Below, piece after piece: positions 1 to 10,372 of a DNA stretch of 64,000 nucleotides; within the stretch, counting starts at the first letter, position 1; each line of letters opens with the position of its first letter. Both the position numbers and the translations under genes were made by a program. The DNA is from Gnetum montanum (lineage: Eukaryota; Streptophyta; Gnetopsida; Gnetales; Gnetaceae), in assembly GCA_015680685.1 (NCBI GenBank), contig MNCI01028376.1, positions 4,431 to 68,430 of the forward strand, in the 5' to 3' direction. A model generated the notes under the pieces. The model had not been told where the DNA came from. It worked only from the letters and a program-made list of their open reading frames with translations, and did not search any database.

Positions 1-129
1 GTTGGCCTTGCTGGCTACGTAAGCCTTATGAGTGAGGGTCATCACCCTTTGCCCTTTGTAGGGCCATCCACGATTTGCATTGTTTTGATCACCGTGCATT
101 ACCATCCATCTGCCAGCACCACTACCATC

Positions 130-305
130 GATCATCACCTCTGCTGCTACTGATCATTACTTATCGCACTGTTGATCATTGCCTCTCCTAATGTTGATCA
201 TTGCCTATTGTGCTGCTAATCATTGCCTCTCGTACTGTAGATCATTAGCTCTTCCATTGTAGATCATTGCCTCTTCTATCGTTGATCATTGCCTCTTTTG
301 ATACC
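130..305. repeat. 22-bp minisatellite, about 8 units
   Basis: Units start with GATCAT(T/C) at 130, 152, 174, 196, 218, 240, 262 and 284, with an exact 22-bp step and no indels. The first half of each unit (GATCATTGCCTCT) is better conserved than the second half. Nothing upstream or downstream looks like a gene that would include it. Confidence 0.85.
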
Positions 306-1013
306 CTTCAATGCTAGAAAAACCCTCATTGGCAATGCATTTTGGGATTGTGCAGGCCTTATTTGGGGCCTCGCAGAGTGTGAGGAGGGTCACGGGAACC
401 CTAGGAAGGGCCACATGAGCCCCATGAAGGGTCATGGGGGCCTCAAAAAAGGGTTGTGCAGGCCTTGAAAGAAATAATTTTTAACAATAGAAATTGGTGC
501 CTTTGTAGCAACTCAGATGAAAATTCTATAATTAAGTGCACTTGTTTTGAAGTAGTACTAGGATGGGTGATCTCTTGGGAAGTCTCATTTTTCACACCAA
601 AGGTCTTTGACCTTAGAAGCCATAACTTTTGATTTCAGAAATCCTTTTTGGTGAATGAAGAGTCATTTCCTATAGATTTCAACCTTTTGGACAATAGTGA
701 AGTCAGATTAGTCCAAAGGAACCCCAAAAATTAATTTTTATCCTTTATCCAATGTAATACCTAAAGACCCTTAAAAGCTTAATGTTAGCATAATTTGAGC
801 ATATGATGTCAATTTTCAACATATGAATGGTCATTTCCAACATTTTTCACCTTATGAACTCAATGGTAAGGCTAGATTTATCATCTAAGTACCCAATAGT
901 TCAATAATATCATAAATTATGCTTTGCAAATTTAACCTTTTAGGCCTTGAGATCAAATGCTTAATCTTCACTTATAGTCTTAAGATCATTATGGCATGTC
1001 ATTAGTTAGTTTC
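306..1013. other. No gene seen
   Basis: The part around 350-480 is G-rich with repeated GGGGCCT/AGGGTCA-like words. The rest is AT-rich sequence with stops in all frames. I recognise no coding or RNA feature. Confidence 0.5.
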
Positions 1014-1016
1014 TTT

Positions 1017-1042
1017 GGGGGGGCGGGGCAGGCGGGGCCGGG
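1017..1042 (+). other. G-rich tract with G-quadruplex pattern
   Basis: An isolated tract has four or more runs of three or more G separated by 1-5 bases (G-run, C, GGGG, CAGGC, GGGG, CC, GGG), in otherwise AT-rich sequence. It meets the usual pattern for an intramolecular G-quadruplex on the plus strand. No role can be assigned. Confidence 0.5.
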
Positions 1043-1053
1043 ATTAATGTAAA

Positions 1054-1166
1054 GCATTAGATGATGTAAATATATATCTTATCATAAAAGACTGTTAAGA
1101 ATTAGATGATGTAAATATATATTACTAAAATTAGATGATGTAGTTATATATTGCTAAAATTAGATA
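1054..1166. repeat. Short degenerate tandem repeat
   Basis: Four imperfect copies of (A)TTAGATGATGTAAATATATAT occur with spacings of roughly 25-45 bp, just 5' of the CCR4-like pseudogene. Later copies carry small substitutions. Confidence 0.55.
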
Positions 1167-1242
1167 ATGTAGTAAAACAATTAAGTATCCATTCAATTGA
1201 TGATTAGTTAAAGAATCAATTGATGAAATAGAATGGTCTTCA

Positions 1243-2487
1243 ATGATCAAGAAGATGTATATCAATCCGTCCTATAATCAAAACATATGGCAAAACAACA
1301 TGGAGACTCAAAATATTGTTTCGATAAGATATATGACATCGATGAAGAGAAATGATCCAAAAGAGAATCCAAGAATGAGAATGAAAGTTGCAACATACAA
1401 CATGCTTGCAAAAACCCTAAGGAGTGAGAAACAACATCTGCTATATCCACCATGGGATTTGGATTGGCATGAGTATCAATACCCATGCATTTTAGACGAG
1501 TTACAAGATTTGGATGTTGATGTATTATGCCTATAGGAAGTCTTGCAATGGATGTTTCTATACTAATTCCAACTACACTTGGAAAAGATGTGATATAAAG
1601 GTATTTATAAGCAAAAAGGTTCTTGTGAAAGTTCTTCCTTTGAGCCATATAGATTAGCCTACCGTAGGAATCACAACATGGATGGTTGCGTGATCTTTTA
1701 TAAGGAAACCAAGTTTGAATTAGTACAAATATTTGAATGGAGTTTAGGAAATATGATTTTTGAAATTCTAGAAATTCAAATCATGGGAAAGAAAGAATAG
1801 TCAAGATTTTGGAAAAACCACATAGCCTTAGCAGTAATTCCAAAAGTCCATCTATTAGAAAGATGTGTATGTGTAGTCAACACCCATTTTATTGTCAAAT
1901 CAACATGTCTATATGTTAGACTACATCAAGGAGCATACTTGATTAAGTAGATAGAAGAAAGTTTGAAGAATAAGTTTTTCCTAAGCCATACTGATCTAGT
2001 ACCATTTATTCTTTATGAAGACTTCAATGCAAAAGTTGGAAGTAGTGTCTATCAATTCTTAAAATATGGATGTGTAAAAGAATCTTTGAAAGATAAACCT
2101 AATTTGAAGAAGATGTTTCCATCAATTCAACTTGCAATTCCATTGGCCAATGCATATTCTGCTTATTTTGAATCTTCAGTAGATAAATTAGATTCCAAAA
2201 CTCAAGAATAGATGATGTTGATGGATAGTACTCATCACGAACCATAGTTTACCAATTACGCTACTATGATTAATGAGGATGGATCAACAACATTCTTCAT
2301 TTAGACTTTAGATTATATTTGGTATGATGTCGAATTCTTTCAAGTTACCAAATTACTAGAGTTAATTTCTAAAGAAGAAGTGGAGAAGAATCAAGATTAA
2401 GCTTTACCATCTCAAACAAGACCATTTGATCATATACCACTTATGGCAGAATTACAATTACTTCCATCAATTCATAAGGTTGAGTAA
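1243..2487 (+). pseudogene. Intronless CCR4-type deadenylase pseudogene
   Basis: One reading frame runs from 1243 to 2487 with about ten internal stops and no frameshift. It reads as a plant carbon catabolite repressor 4 (CCR4-like) nuclease of the endonuclease/exonuclease/phosphatase fold, the family of cytoplasmic poly(A) tail-shortening enzymes. Landmarks in order are VATYNMLAKTL (1387), LCL-stop-EV where the family has LQEV (1525-1542; the stop replaces the metal-binding region Gln), DGCVIFYKETKFEL (1681), VVNTHF (1876), EDFNAKVGSSVYQFL (2017; family GDFNS.PGS.VY), TLDYIWY (about 2305) and FDHIPLMAELQLLPS (about 2428; family SDHI.L.AEF). Plant CCR4 genes have several introns, but here the whole nuclease domain is uninterrupted. 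That suggests a retrocopied processed pseudogene. I found no clear poly(A) tail. The copy is certainly non-functional. Confidence 0.82.
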
Positions 2488-2932
2488 GATCAGGAAGTAT
2501 CTCACCCTTACTTTTATTGATAAATCTTATTATTTTCCTTATTTTTTAATTTATTTCTTAATTAGATAAGAAAAATATCTAAGATAATGGAAAGTTGAAA
2601 TAAAGAAATTGCCCTACCTTCACTTTGGTAAACAGATATGAGTTACATCTTGTGTGACCCTAGTTAGGATTGGTGATTGGTGGCTGGTAGATCTTTAATT
2701 CACATCTTGTCATTATCTTAGAAAATGAGGTAAATATTAAGAAAGCAATATTTAATTTTTCATATAACTTATTCTCACATATATTTTGTTGCAGAATAAG
2801 CAAGAAATAACTTCAAGTTCAAAGGAGAAATCAAATTATTGGAGCATAGAATCATGAAAGAAATATTGGAGTTGGAAAAAGATAGTGAACATGGACTCGT
2901 TTGAAGACAAATGAAACTTGAGGAGGGTAGAT
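2488..2932 (+). other. AT-rich stretch ending in a polypurine tract
   Basis: No coding sequence is seen. The last bases (about 2918-2932, CTTGAGGAGGGTAGAT) look like the polypurine tract that precedes a retrotransposon 3' LTR, and they abut the LTR-like sequence at 2933. This is probably the very 3' end of a decayed element's internal region. Confidence 0.45.
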
Positions 2933-3265
2933 TGTCACATCTCCATTCCCAATTGATGTTGTTGCAACAAAGATGATGCCTCTTCATAACAAGTATTAGC
3001 ATTATTGTAACAAGACCCAAAAGGGTAGTTCTAATTAAGACTCCAAAGGGTGTATTGTAACAAAGGGCATGTGTCGTGAGGTAACCTTTGGGGGTTTGAC
3101 GTAAGACAATTATACTTGGGGTTAGAGGTTGTGCCAACATGGAGTGGTGGAGCTAGTACAAGCAAGTCACAGAATCTAGGTGAAGTAGGATAGGAAGTGG
3201 ATTGGCCATTTCTTCTAGCCAGTTATAGGCCTAACTATGGTGCCAATGCTAGATTGCCTCTATCT
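2933..3265 (+). mobile_element. Partial 3' LTR, family B
   Basis: It starts TGTCACATCTCC directly after a polypurine tract and is alignable by eye along its length with the LTR at 14620. Shared blocks include the stretches around AAGACCCA(A/T)AAGGGTA, GGTATAGGCCTAAC-like and GCCAATGCTAGATT. Similarity stops near 3265, so the LTR is truncated or too diverged beyond that point. Confidence 0.6.
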
Positions 3266-3738
3266 TTCACATCAAAAGTTTTATCATAGTTTGTGAAATC
3301 TGCAATTAATTAGAAGATCTAAGATTGTGAAGTAGATTCAAAACGGGATTGGAGATTTAATGCAATAAATAAATAACTGCCATTGTAAACCATATTCAAA
3401 ATCCGATGAGAGATTTAATGCAATAAATAGTGCTATACTTTTATTGATTTTTAAAGCTTAATACATTAATTATTGTTAATTCAGATGCTAGCCAAAAACT
3501 AAAATCTCTATATTCCATTTTCCATTTTAACTAAGCTCCTAGATCAAAAAAATAAAAAAATGCAGCTACTAATATGACTGGATATAACTACTCTATTTTA
3601 CTAATATTGACAATTTTAATCCCAATTTATAAAAAACATTTCCGATTTGCTGATCCCATATGATTTTTCAATGTACAAGTTCTTACTATACTACTATCCA
3701 GACAAACTCCTTTCCAAAAACGGTGTGTTAGCACAAAC
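3266..3738. other. No gene seen; start of the O-methyltransferase intron
   Basis: AT-rich. A short direct duplication includes GAGATTTAATGCAATAAAT (about 3350-3371 and 3411-3429). The minus strand from 3738 downward is the presumed first intron of the O-methyltransferase. I searched it by eye for the C-terminal catalytic exon and did not find one. Confidence 0.5.
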
Positions 3739-4551
3739 CTGCACGGTTAGGAACCGTGGCAATAACGTGGGAAGGTCGAAGTTGATGGCGGAGGTGATAT
3801 TGGTGTGTCGCCTCACGATCTGCTCAGCAAGAGTGCCAGTACCCCCGGCAATATCAAGCGAAGACACATGGCGGAAGCCTTTATACGAGGATAACAGTGA
3901 AGTGGTAACGAGGGCAGAGCTAGCGGCCATGGCGTTATTGAACAAGTCATTGAATCTTGAATCAGTGGCAGCGTACTTCCACACATCCATGCCGTGGGCG
4001 CGCACAAACGTCTGACTACCGCCCAGGACGCATTCATGTAAGCGATGCCAGTCACCGTCCACTACTTCGTCATTTGTCATCACAACCAAATCTCTTCTCG
4101 ATGCTACTCCCGGCTGCTGTACAAAACACTTGGCTGTCGCGGAGAGGCCGTACCGGGTTTCTCCGTCCGAGTGCTTGGCCGTGAAAAAGCCGGTGGCCGC
4201 CAGAAAGCGCATAATTCTGTGCAGTACGTTGAGCCCCTTCGGCGGTGGCGATGGCGATGGCGACAGGTGCCCGGCAATTTTGGTGACGGTCATGGCCGAT
4301 TCGGCTCTGAACATGATGTGGGCCAATCCCAGCAGCAGCACGGCCTTCACTGCCATGGACTCTGCAAATGAGAAGGTTATCTTGCTTGCTGCCGCATAGG
4401 CTTTTTGCAGTTGCAGGGGCTTTTCCTGGCTGCTGCTGCTGCTTATTTCTTGGCCCTGACGCTGCGTCATTGCCCTTGCAATTAGAGACTGATTCTTAGC
4501 GACGTCTGTCTTTCTGATCATTTGATTAACCCGTATTGTTACAGGATTCAT
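3739..4551 (-). CDS. Type I O-methyltransferase, exon 1 (COMT-like family)
   Basis: This encodes 271 codons of the N-terminal part of a plant S-adenosylmethionine-dependent O-methyltransferase, the family that methylates phenylpropanoid, flavonoid or alkaloid hydroxyls in the cytosol. The N-terminal dimerisation domain shows MAVKAVLLLGLAHIMF (about residues 66-81), a winged-helix region with LHRIMRFLAATGFF (about 109-122), and the AHGMDVWKYAATDSRFNDLF block (about 183-202). SAM motif I, LDIAGGTGTLAEQI, is at about 231-244, followed by INFDLP. The open frame runs on to 3694, but a strong donor (CAG|GTTTGT) at 3739/3738 fits the position where this family commonly has its intron, just after the DLP motif. 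The intron would be phase 0. Exon 2 with the catalytic His and Glu is not visible in the 3.7 kb below. It may lie beyond the window behind a long repeat-filled intron, or be lost. The frame is free of stops and GC-richer than its surroundings, unlike the dead elements nearby. The start codon is the first Met; later Mets are possible. Confidence 0.85.
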
Positions 4552-4593
4552 ACAAGTCCATCGGTGAGATGCTGATCCTAATATGCTGACGCA

Positions 4594-4603
4594 CTATATT
4601 TAT
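4594..4603 (-). promoter_or_regulatory. Possible TATA box of the O-methyltransferase
   Basis: On the minus strand TAAATATAGT lies about 45 bp upstream of the first Met codon at 4551, the only good TATA-like match close to the gene. The spacing leaves a short 5' leader. AT-rich background makes chance matches common. Confidence 0.3.
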
Positions 4604-5800
4604 TTTTTCTAAATATGTTTCTTGGTCTTAGCGAAGATCGCTACCGGCAAAAGGGGAAAAGTCGTAGATAATGAGAGTTGGTAAATGCGTATCATTATTC
4701 GATTGCCAGGGTATAACTCAGCGGCACGTAAACATGACTGAACATCAGCGCCATCATCGATTTAACGCAGATAGACAATTGTCTTAATCGCAGTGGCTGC
4801 AAATGCTATGGCGCTGAAGAAAATTCAGGGGATGCCTTTTATTTATTAAGACTTTTCCCCTTTCATCGCAAGGGTTGCACATCTCGTTTTAAGACTTTGC
4901 CCTTTACAAAAGGACTGTGAAGGCCCCGTGGCTTTTACCAGGGATTACAAGGAAATGTGAGTGGAAGTTTCTGCTCCTGCATATGATTTTATATCACATG
5001 ATATCACATGCTTTTGTCAGCCGTCAGTACATGCTTTGTCAATTTTCGAATTTCACATTACGTGTTTTACAATAACATTGTTTGTCAGAAGTTTCAGTCT
5101 ATTAAATCTTCACAGTCAAGACACGTGATTTGACACTCGACAAGAATAATCAAGCATGAACCGACAAAAGCATGTTATACAAATTCATATGTAACTGATC
5201 AAACTTTTTTCTATCCACTGGGGATTTGCGGGAAAATTTCAACGTAAGGTGTGTACTGCAACGGAAGCATTAAATTCTCGGGGATATTTTTCATTTAAAT
5301 TAAATTAAAAATAATATTTAATAAATTTTAAATTTTAAAAATTAATAAATAAAAATATAATTTAAATATTTTAATTTGCATCCTTCCTAGAAATCCATAC
5401 CTAATCTTTGCATATAAATATATATTGAAACCTATTTTGAATTACAAATCTTTAATTCTCCATTTTTAAAAGATTCATTTGATACATAGTTTCTTGTTTT
5501 TTTTTTATCTTTGATAAAAAGCATAAGACATGGAACTTTTCCTATGTAAGGTTAAAGTCTTAGAAAAGGAAAGTATTTGATGGAATTTTCCTTATTGCCA
5601 TAACCCCTGTGTGCTCCATGGATAGTGTTGGCAATGACTGCATTTCACATTTGATTTCGAACCAATCACCAAAAAAACAACAAACTTTAAAACCAAGAAA
5701 GAGATTAAGAAAAATATGGTGCATTAGCATAACTCGGAATTAGTAAGAATTCTACCATAGAACTTTCCACACATACAAAGGCATAATTCGCCCATTGCGT
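4604..5800. other. Upstream region of the O-methyltransferase, no gene
   Basis: About 4620-5270 has mixed base composition and may be promoter sequence of the minus-strand gene. About 5280-5400 is very AT-rich with AATTAAATTAAA-like runs. No reading frame or RNA gene is recognised. Confidence 0.4.
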
Positions 5801-6439
5801 GGAATCTTAGATGAATGAGGTTATATCACAACAAAAATTTCAAAAGGTGCATTTTGAAGATGTGTGATAAGTATTTGGAATCTTGCCATGTAAAAAGGTA
5901 CAGTAGATTAGATAAACCTACAAACAATACAAAACTTGGCACATACTTTTCAAAGTGTACACATAGTATATATTATGTGCATAACTCCAAGTGTTTAGTG
6001 ATTTTGGCTCCTATGAATTGTCCTACAATGAAAAAGAACATAAAAACTTCTTTATTACTGTATATCTCATGTCCATTATCAAATAAAATATTGAAGCACC
6101 ATCCCAATATCTTCTCTACCATCAATTTTAACCTTAAGCAAGTCATTGTCACTACACCTAAAAGTTGAGCTAACATTTAGTGTTCTAACCATGTAACTTA
6201 AAGTCATGACACTATTAAGCATTCATCATCATCTTACCCTTTACTATTAAACTGATGTGGGTTACTACAGTTTCTTACCCATTGGTCTCTATAAAAAGCT
6301 AATTTAAAGTGTTTGCAAATTCTTCTATGATTTTTCTTATATTTTTCTTTTTGTGTTGAAAACCATTCTCTCATATGAGCAAAGCTATATAAAACACTTG
6401 AATCAATAAATCATTAATTATAATTGGGATTACTTTATG

Positions 6440-8040
6440 ATTGAACATAAGCCCATGAGTTTATCCTCAATATCTTTCCTAGAATTAGATTTGTCCTTTT
6501 TCTTCTTTTTCTATAGAAATTTGCAATCCGTTTTCATTTGACCATGCTTTCTATATTTACAACACCTTGGTATTTTCCTGAAAGCACAATCTATAACTTT
6601 CTTGAATTTCATTTTATACTTACCAAAGGATTTACCCATGTGTTGTTTACTTGATCCTTTCATAATTAATGTTTGAGTAAGTACAAACTTAGAAATCTTT
6701 CTTTAAAGTTTTTATGTTATCAACCATTGATGAGTCACATTTTCTAGGACGCATCGATGAGGCCTCATAAACGTGGCCCCATTGATGCAACCTTGTCCCT
6801 GTTGATGCAACCCTATCGATGTGGTGACGTCGACATGGGATTTGATGCCTTGATGTGGCCTTGTTGATGCAATGTCTATTTTGCCTATAAATACGTCGTG
6901 TTTATGACATCTTTTGTCATAGTTGTAATTCGAAAGTTATAATATTTTTCTAAGTGTCGTAGTAAGAGTCAAAGAGTGTATGAATCTTTATTCGAGCATT
7001 GTTGTATCTAAGCATCGTAGTGTGTGTGGTGATAAAGACAAGTTTTCAGACAAACCTTGTAGCACTTCAAAATAGATTAATTGTTTACTTATGTATTTAA
7101 TGTTTTATGCAATTTTCTTTAATGTTTTAAGTAATTAAATAATTAAATAAGCTAAATTAAGTTAAATTAAGCTAGATTAAATACTAATTAATTAAGCACA
7201 GAATTTCAACCACTTTGAGCTTATGCTTGGCGCTTGGTAATCCTAGTAACACTCAACATTTGATAACCCAGTAGCGTTAAACATGTTCAAGATGTGTACG
7301 AAAAGTGGAAATTGATATTTATGTTAGGATTAGTTAGGTGTAGCTAGTTAGATTAAATTAGCAATTTAATTATTTTATTTTATTCATTATTCTTTATCCT
7401 TAGGCAACTTAAACATAAAACATAAAAAATGATAAAAATCATATGCCTCACTTGCACTTAAACATACCTTTGGATTTCACAAGTGTAATTGGGAAGACGA
7501 TGATTATAGTGTTAGTTTCACTTCCTATAGACCAGTGTACTTAAAAGACTATAAGTCCATAGAATTTGTTAGGATCGCACGTGAACACTTAGTGATTCGT
7601 ATGGTTGGGTGTAGGGTCTATTTGCCCCTCATCAACCATGCTACAACTTCATCAAATTTTAAAGAGGTACTAGTGTTGGTAATATTTTGAGCAATATAAT
7701 CCTATGATTTAGGAAAAGAGTAGAATAAATAATATATTCGTATTCTTTTTGTATATTATTGCCTATCAATTATAATTATTAAAAGTAGTATGATGAGAAG
7801 TAATAGTTGCATTATCAAATATGCTTAATAAGAATGCTTGTCTTCTAAGATGCAATCTATTTGAAAGAAAATTGGATTAATAATTTCTACTAACAGTATT
7901 CCACAAACTCTTTGCAGTCTTTTCATTTTTCAAAGCAAGAGATCTTTTCTTTGAACATTCCAAAAATCATAACTACAGCCATCAAATTTTTCTATTTTCT
8001 CAATGTATTTAGAAAAGATCACCATTTTAATACACTTAAT
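6440..8040 (-). pseudogene. Ty1/copia gag relic, split by a solo LTR
   Basis: Reading the minus strand from about 7985 down, a decayed gag begins with EKIEKFDGCSYDFW (family FDG.NY..W) and continues to FDEVVAWL at about 7640. It resumes below the solo LTR near 6727 with KGSSKQHMGKSFGKYKMKF. A degraded zinc knuckle, CCKYRKHGQMKTDC, follows at about 6500-6555; compared with the usual CX2CX4HX4C, one Cys and the His are changed. A Lys-rich stretch follows. The reading frame is the same on both sides once the LTR and one copy of its 5-bp target duplication are removed. Several TAA and TAG stops are present. The sequence at 8046-8905 is probably this element's 5' LTR on the minus strand. Downstream protease and pol (below 6440) could not be recognised with confidence. 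Confidence 0.6.
6728..7634 (+). mobile_element. Solo LTR, Athila-like family, with target duplication
   Basis: A complete LTR of 907 bp begins TGATGAG and ends CTCATCA. The 5-bp ACCAT occurs immediately before (6723-6727) and after (7635-7639), so it is a solo LTR produced by LTR-LTR recombination. A TATA motif, CTATAAATAC, lies at 6885-6894. The LTR is related along its length to the one at 29427-30302 (opposite strand), with shared motifs such as GTAAT.CTAGTAACACT and GGTTGGGTGTAGGGTCTA. Confidence 0.88.
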
Positions 8041-8045
8041 GAAAT

Positions 8046-8905
8046 AAGTATCCTAGTAATCAAATTGTTGATGCATAAAAGTGGGTTACACAGCAACATC
8101 ATCGGAAAACTAATTTTAAAAGACTATTGTCTAGGATGCCTCTCTTATGGGTATGGGGACGGACACCCAACAATAGTTTCAGGTAGTAAGGGCAACATGG
8201 TGTTTTAATAGATAAAAATTATTACATTCAATAATACTGAAAGCTTTTAAAAGAGTAAAGTTTCAAGATTAAACTTAGCAACAGAGTGATGACAGTAACA
8301 GAATGAATGTATGATCTTTTAAAAGCAAACTCCATGAAATAAATTAATAACTTGACAAAAAAATTTAAATAATATACCAGTCGATTAAACAAGTTCAGGA
8401 AATGAGAGTTTCAATAGATAACTTAAAAAGAGAGATTAATTCAAATTTCTCTCTTTACTGTTAATGACGAACATTCAACAGAGATTAAAGCTCTTAGCTG
8501 CTGCTGTAACATCAATAAAAAAGGTTATAATAAAGACTTAGCTCAATACAAAGCCTCGGATCTTGTTTGCAAACCAGATGACCTCTTGTGCAGTTTGTTC
8601 GCCTGTCCTTCCAAGAAGTGCACCTCCTCTAACAAGTCTATGCCCTTCCTCCTCTAACAAGTCTACATCCTTTCTATTCTGATCTGTTCTACATCCTTTC
8701 TATTCTGATCTGTTCCACAATCTCTGATGAGATGGCTTTCGGAAGTACCTCCAAAACTGGTTTAGTAGAATTCAGAGAAAGGATTTTGGGGACTTCCCTT
8801 CTCTCTCTGCCCAAAAAAAATCGTCCTTTCCTTTGACTATGGGGAAGGCTTTATCAGTTCTAATTTTCACCCGCCCCCTCCTTCGTCTCCTGCTGCCTCA
8901 CCTTC
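8046..8905 (-). mobile_element. Probable Ty1/copia LTR, dispersed repeat copy 1
   Basis: It is homologous by eye over about 700 bp with 28692-29426. Shared blocks include GGTA(G/A)TAAGG.CAACAT, AATAAAGACTTAGCTCAATA-like and GGGGAAGG.TTTAT.AGTTCTAATTT. On the minus strand the repeat ends CATCAACA, a typical copia LTR terminus, and is directly followed by the copia gag relic, so it reads as the 5' LTR of that element. The other terminus near 8905-8940 is not defined. Small internal duplications (CCTCTAACAAGTCTA) occur at 8624-8670. Confidence 0.55.
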
Positions 8906-9426
8906 TGCCTCTTTTGCTGCTGCTAGAACTTGCACAGAAAACCCACCAAAGTGAAACCTCAACCGCTCTAAAAGAAAATAGAGAACATTATACATTTTTT
9001 TAAAACAGTAACTCTATTTTTCATAAAGTGAAAAGAAGTACTATCCGTCTGATAAATCTTACAGGTCTACCCAAAACTTCATTCCATAAAGTGAAAACAG
9101 GTTGCCAAACAAGCACAGTTAACTAAATTTAAACAAAAGTTAGTATTCGACAAACTCTGTGTTGACCATGTTTGTGCATGCGTAAAAAAAAATAAAAAAA
9201 TAAAAACTAAAAACTAATATAGGCAGGTGCTACGTCAAAGAACCGGGGAAAGGGCATAATCACAAGAACTGCGCGCTGTCAACCTAGCCCCGCCTAGAGA
9301 GCCCGAAATACTTTGGCCGTGGACTAAGTATTCACCTCCCCCTCTGTGGCTTCTTCAGCCACTAATCCTCCATCATTTTGCAGAATGAATCATCCATCCA
9401 CCCTGCATCTCAAATCTCTGGCTCAC

Positions 9427-9690
9427 CTGCCGATCCCATGATGAGGTCCCGATCGCCTGTGAAAAATCTCATGTTGATGTAGAAAACCATTTCCTTGCAA
9501 GCTTCGGTCACATCCACTGCTCGGCGGCCATGGCAGCTCTGCTCTCACAGAGATTCCACTGCCGGACGGCCTCGGCCTCCATGATTTGCCTTGCGGATTC
9601 CACCATTGTCTGGTTCAGCACCTGCGTCACGCGGATTCTGCTTAGGTACTTACACTGCCGTCCTGGGCCACCACGGTGGATATTGTCCAC
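9427..9690 (-). CDS. Possible cytochrome P450-like exon, frameshifted
   Basis: On the minus strand a GC-richer segment reads GRQCKYLSRIRVTQVLNQTMVESARQI (from about 9660), resembling the P450 C-helix region with its WR.LR.....LL pattern. After a one-base frameshift near 9512 it continues AVDVTEACKEMVFYINM..FTGDRDLIMG, followed by a strong splice donor (GGCAG|GTGAGC at 9427/9426). The expected Trp of the C-helix is Cys here. No haem-binding or K-helix motif is present, so the family call rests on this short N-terminal stretch only. The exon may be a broken gene or carry a sequence error at the shift. Treat the family as a suggestion. Confidence 0.35.
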
Positions 9691-9739
9691 CGCACATCCA
9701 TAACGTACTTAACGTTGCCACCTCCTCTTTAATTTGCTA

Positions 9740-10372
9740 AAGAACATGAAACCCACACGCAAAATGCTCAGCATCAGTTCGAAAACACGTCGTCAACTCC
9801 TTGCACAGCAACGCTTGCAGAAAACAATTGCACATTCATGCATGTTCATTTTACTTTTCCGCGCAGTAAATGTTGCGGGAATCCGTGGCGACGCCGCGCA
9901 GAGCAGCAACGCTGCTGTGAGGGTAAAGATTCAGCGCAGAACTCGTGGAGTTAGTGGCGCTGTTGGAATTGGTAGAGTCAGCCACAGAAGAAGAATGGTC
10001 ATCTGCGGACGCAAAGACCACAGAATCGCCGTTGACTACATGGCTTCCGGCAGCTTTGCATTCCCACGGCAGACAGTGAAATTTGGGCAGAAATTCCACC
10101 GCAGCAACAGGACGTTTTCCGAGAATAATCTCTCCTCCACCATTCCCGCAGGCTACACTGGGCCATGTCTTTATCGGCTCTGCAATCGCCTGCAACTTTT
10201 CTTCGCTTTGTTTTTCTTTGCAACTTTCGGTTTACGGCCATGCATGCCGACTATTCTGCCAGAGTTGCGGAGGATGTGAGGCAGATTCCCTGCGCATAGA
10301 TCCCATTAGGACCGTAACTTTGGCTGCTCATGCTGGGACAACAGCGTTCTTTCTTTTTTTCAGTTGCTAAAT
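9740..10372. other. GC-rich island with overlapping ORFs, unassigned
   Basis: The stretch has an open frame of 181 codons on the plus strand (9734-10279) and frames of 114 and 80 codons on the minus strand. None carries a motif I recognise. The composition matches the possible P450 exon just below, so this could be its upstream exon or promoter on the minus strand, but I cannot choose a frame. Confidence 0.3.

Noticed and set aside
130-305. Regular repeats with a constant step, like a CRISPR array
   Set aside because: There are no unique spacers between conserved repeats; the 22-bp units are contiguous. The context is plant nuclear DNA and no cas genes are present.
2775-3140. 121-codon minus-strand frame as a gene
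   Set aside because: It overlaps the family-B LTR and its polypurine tract and has no recognisable protein motif.
3647-4399. Plus-strand open frames of 75-122 codons and an 80-codon minus frame over the O-methyltransferase
   Set aside because: They are antisense or off-frame shadows of the methyltransferase exon in GC-richer sequence; only the 285-codon minus frame has family motifs.
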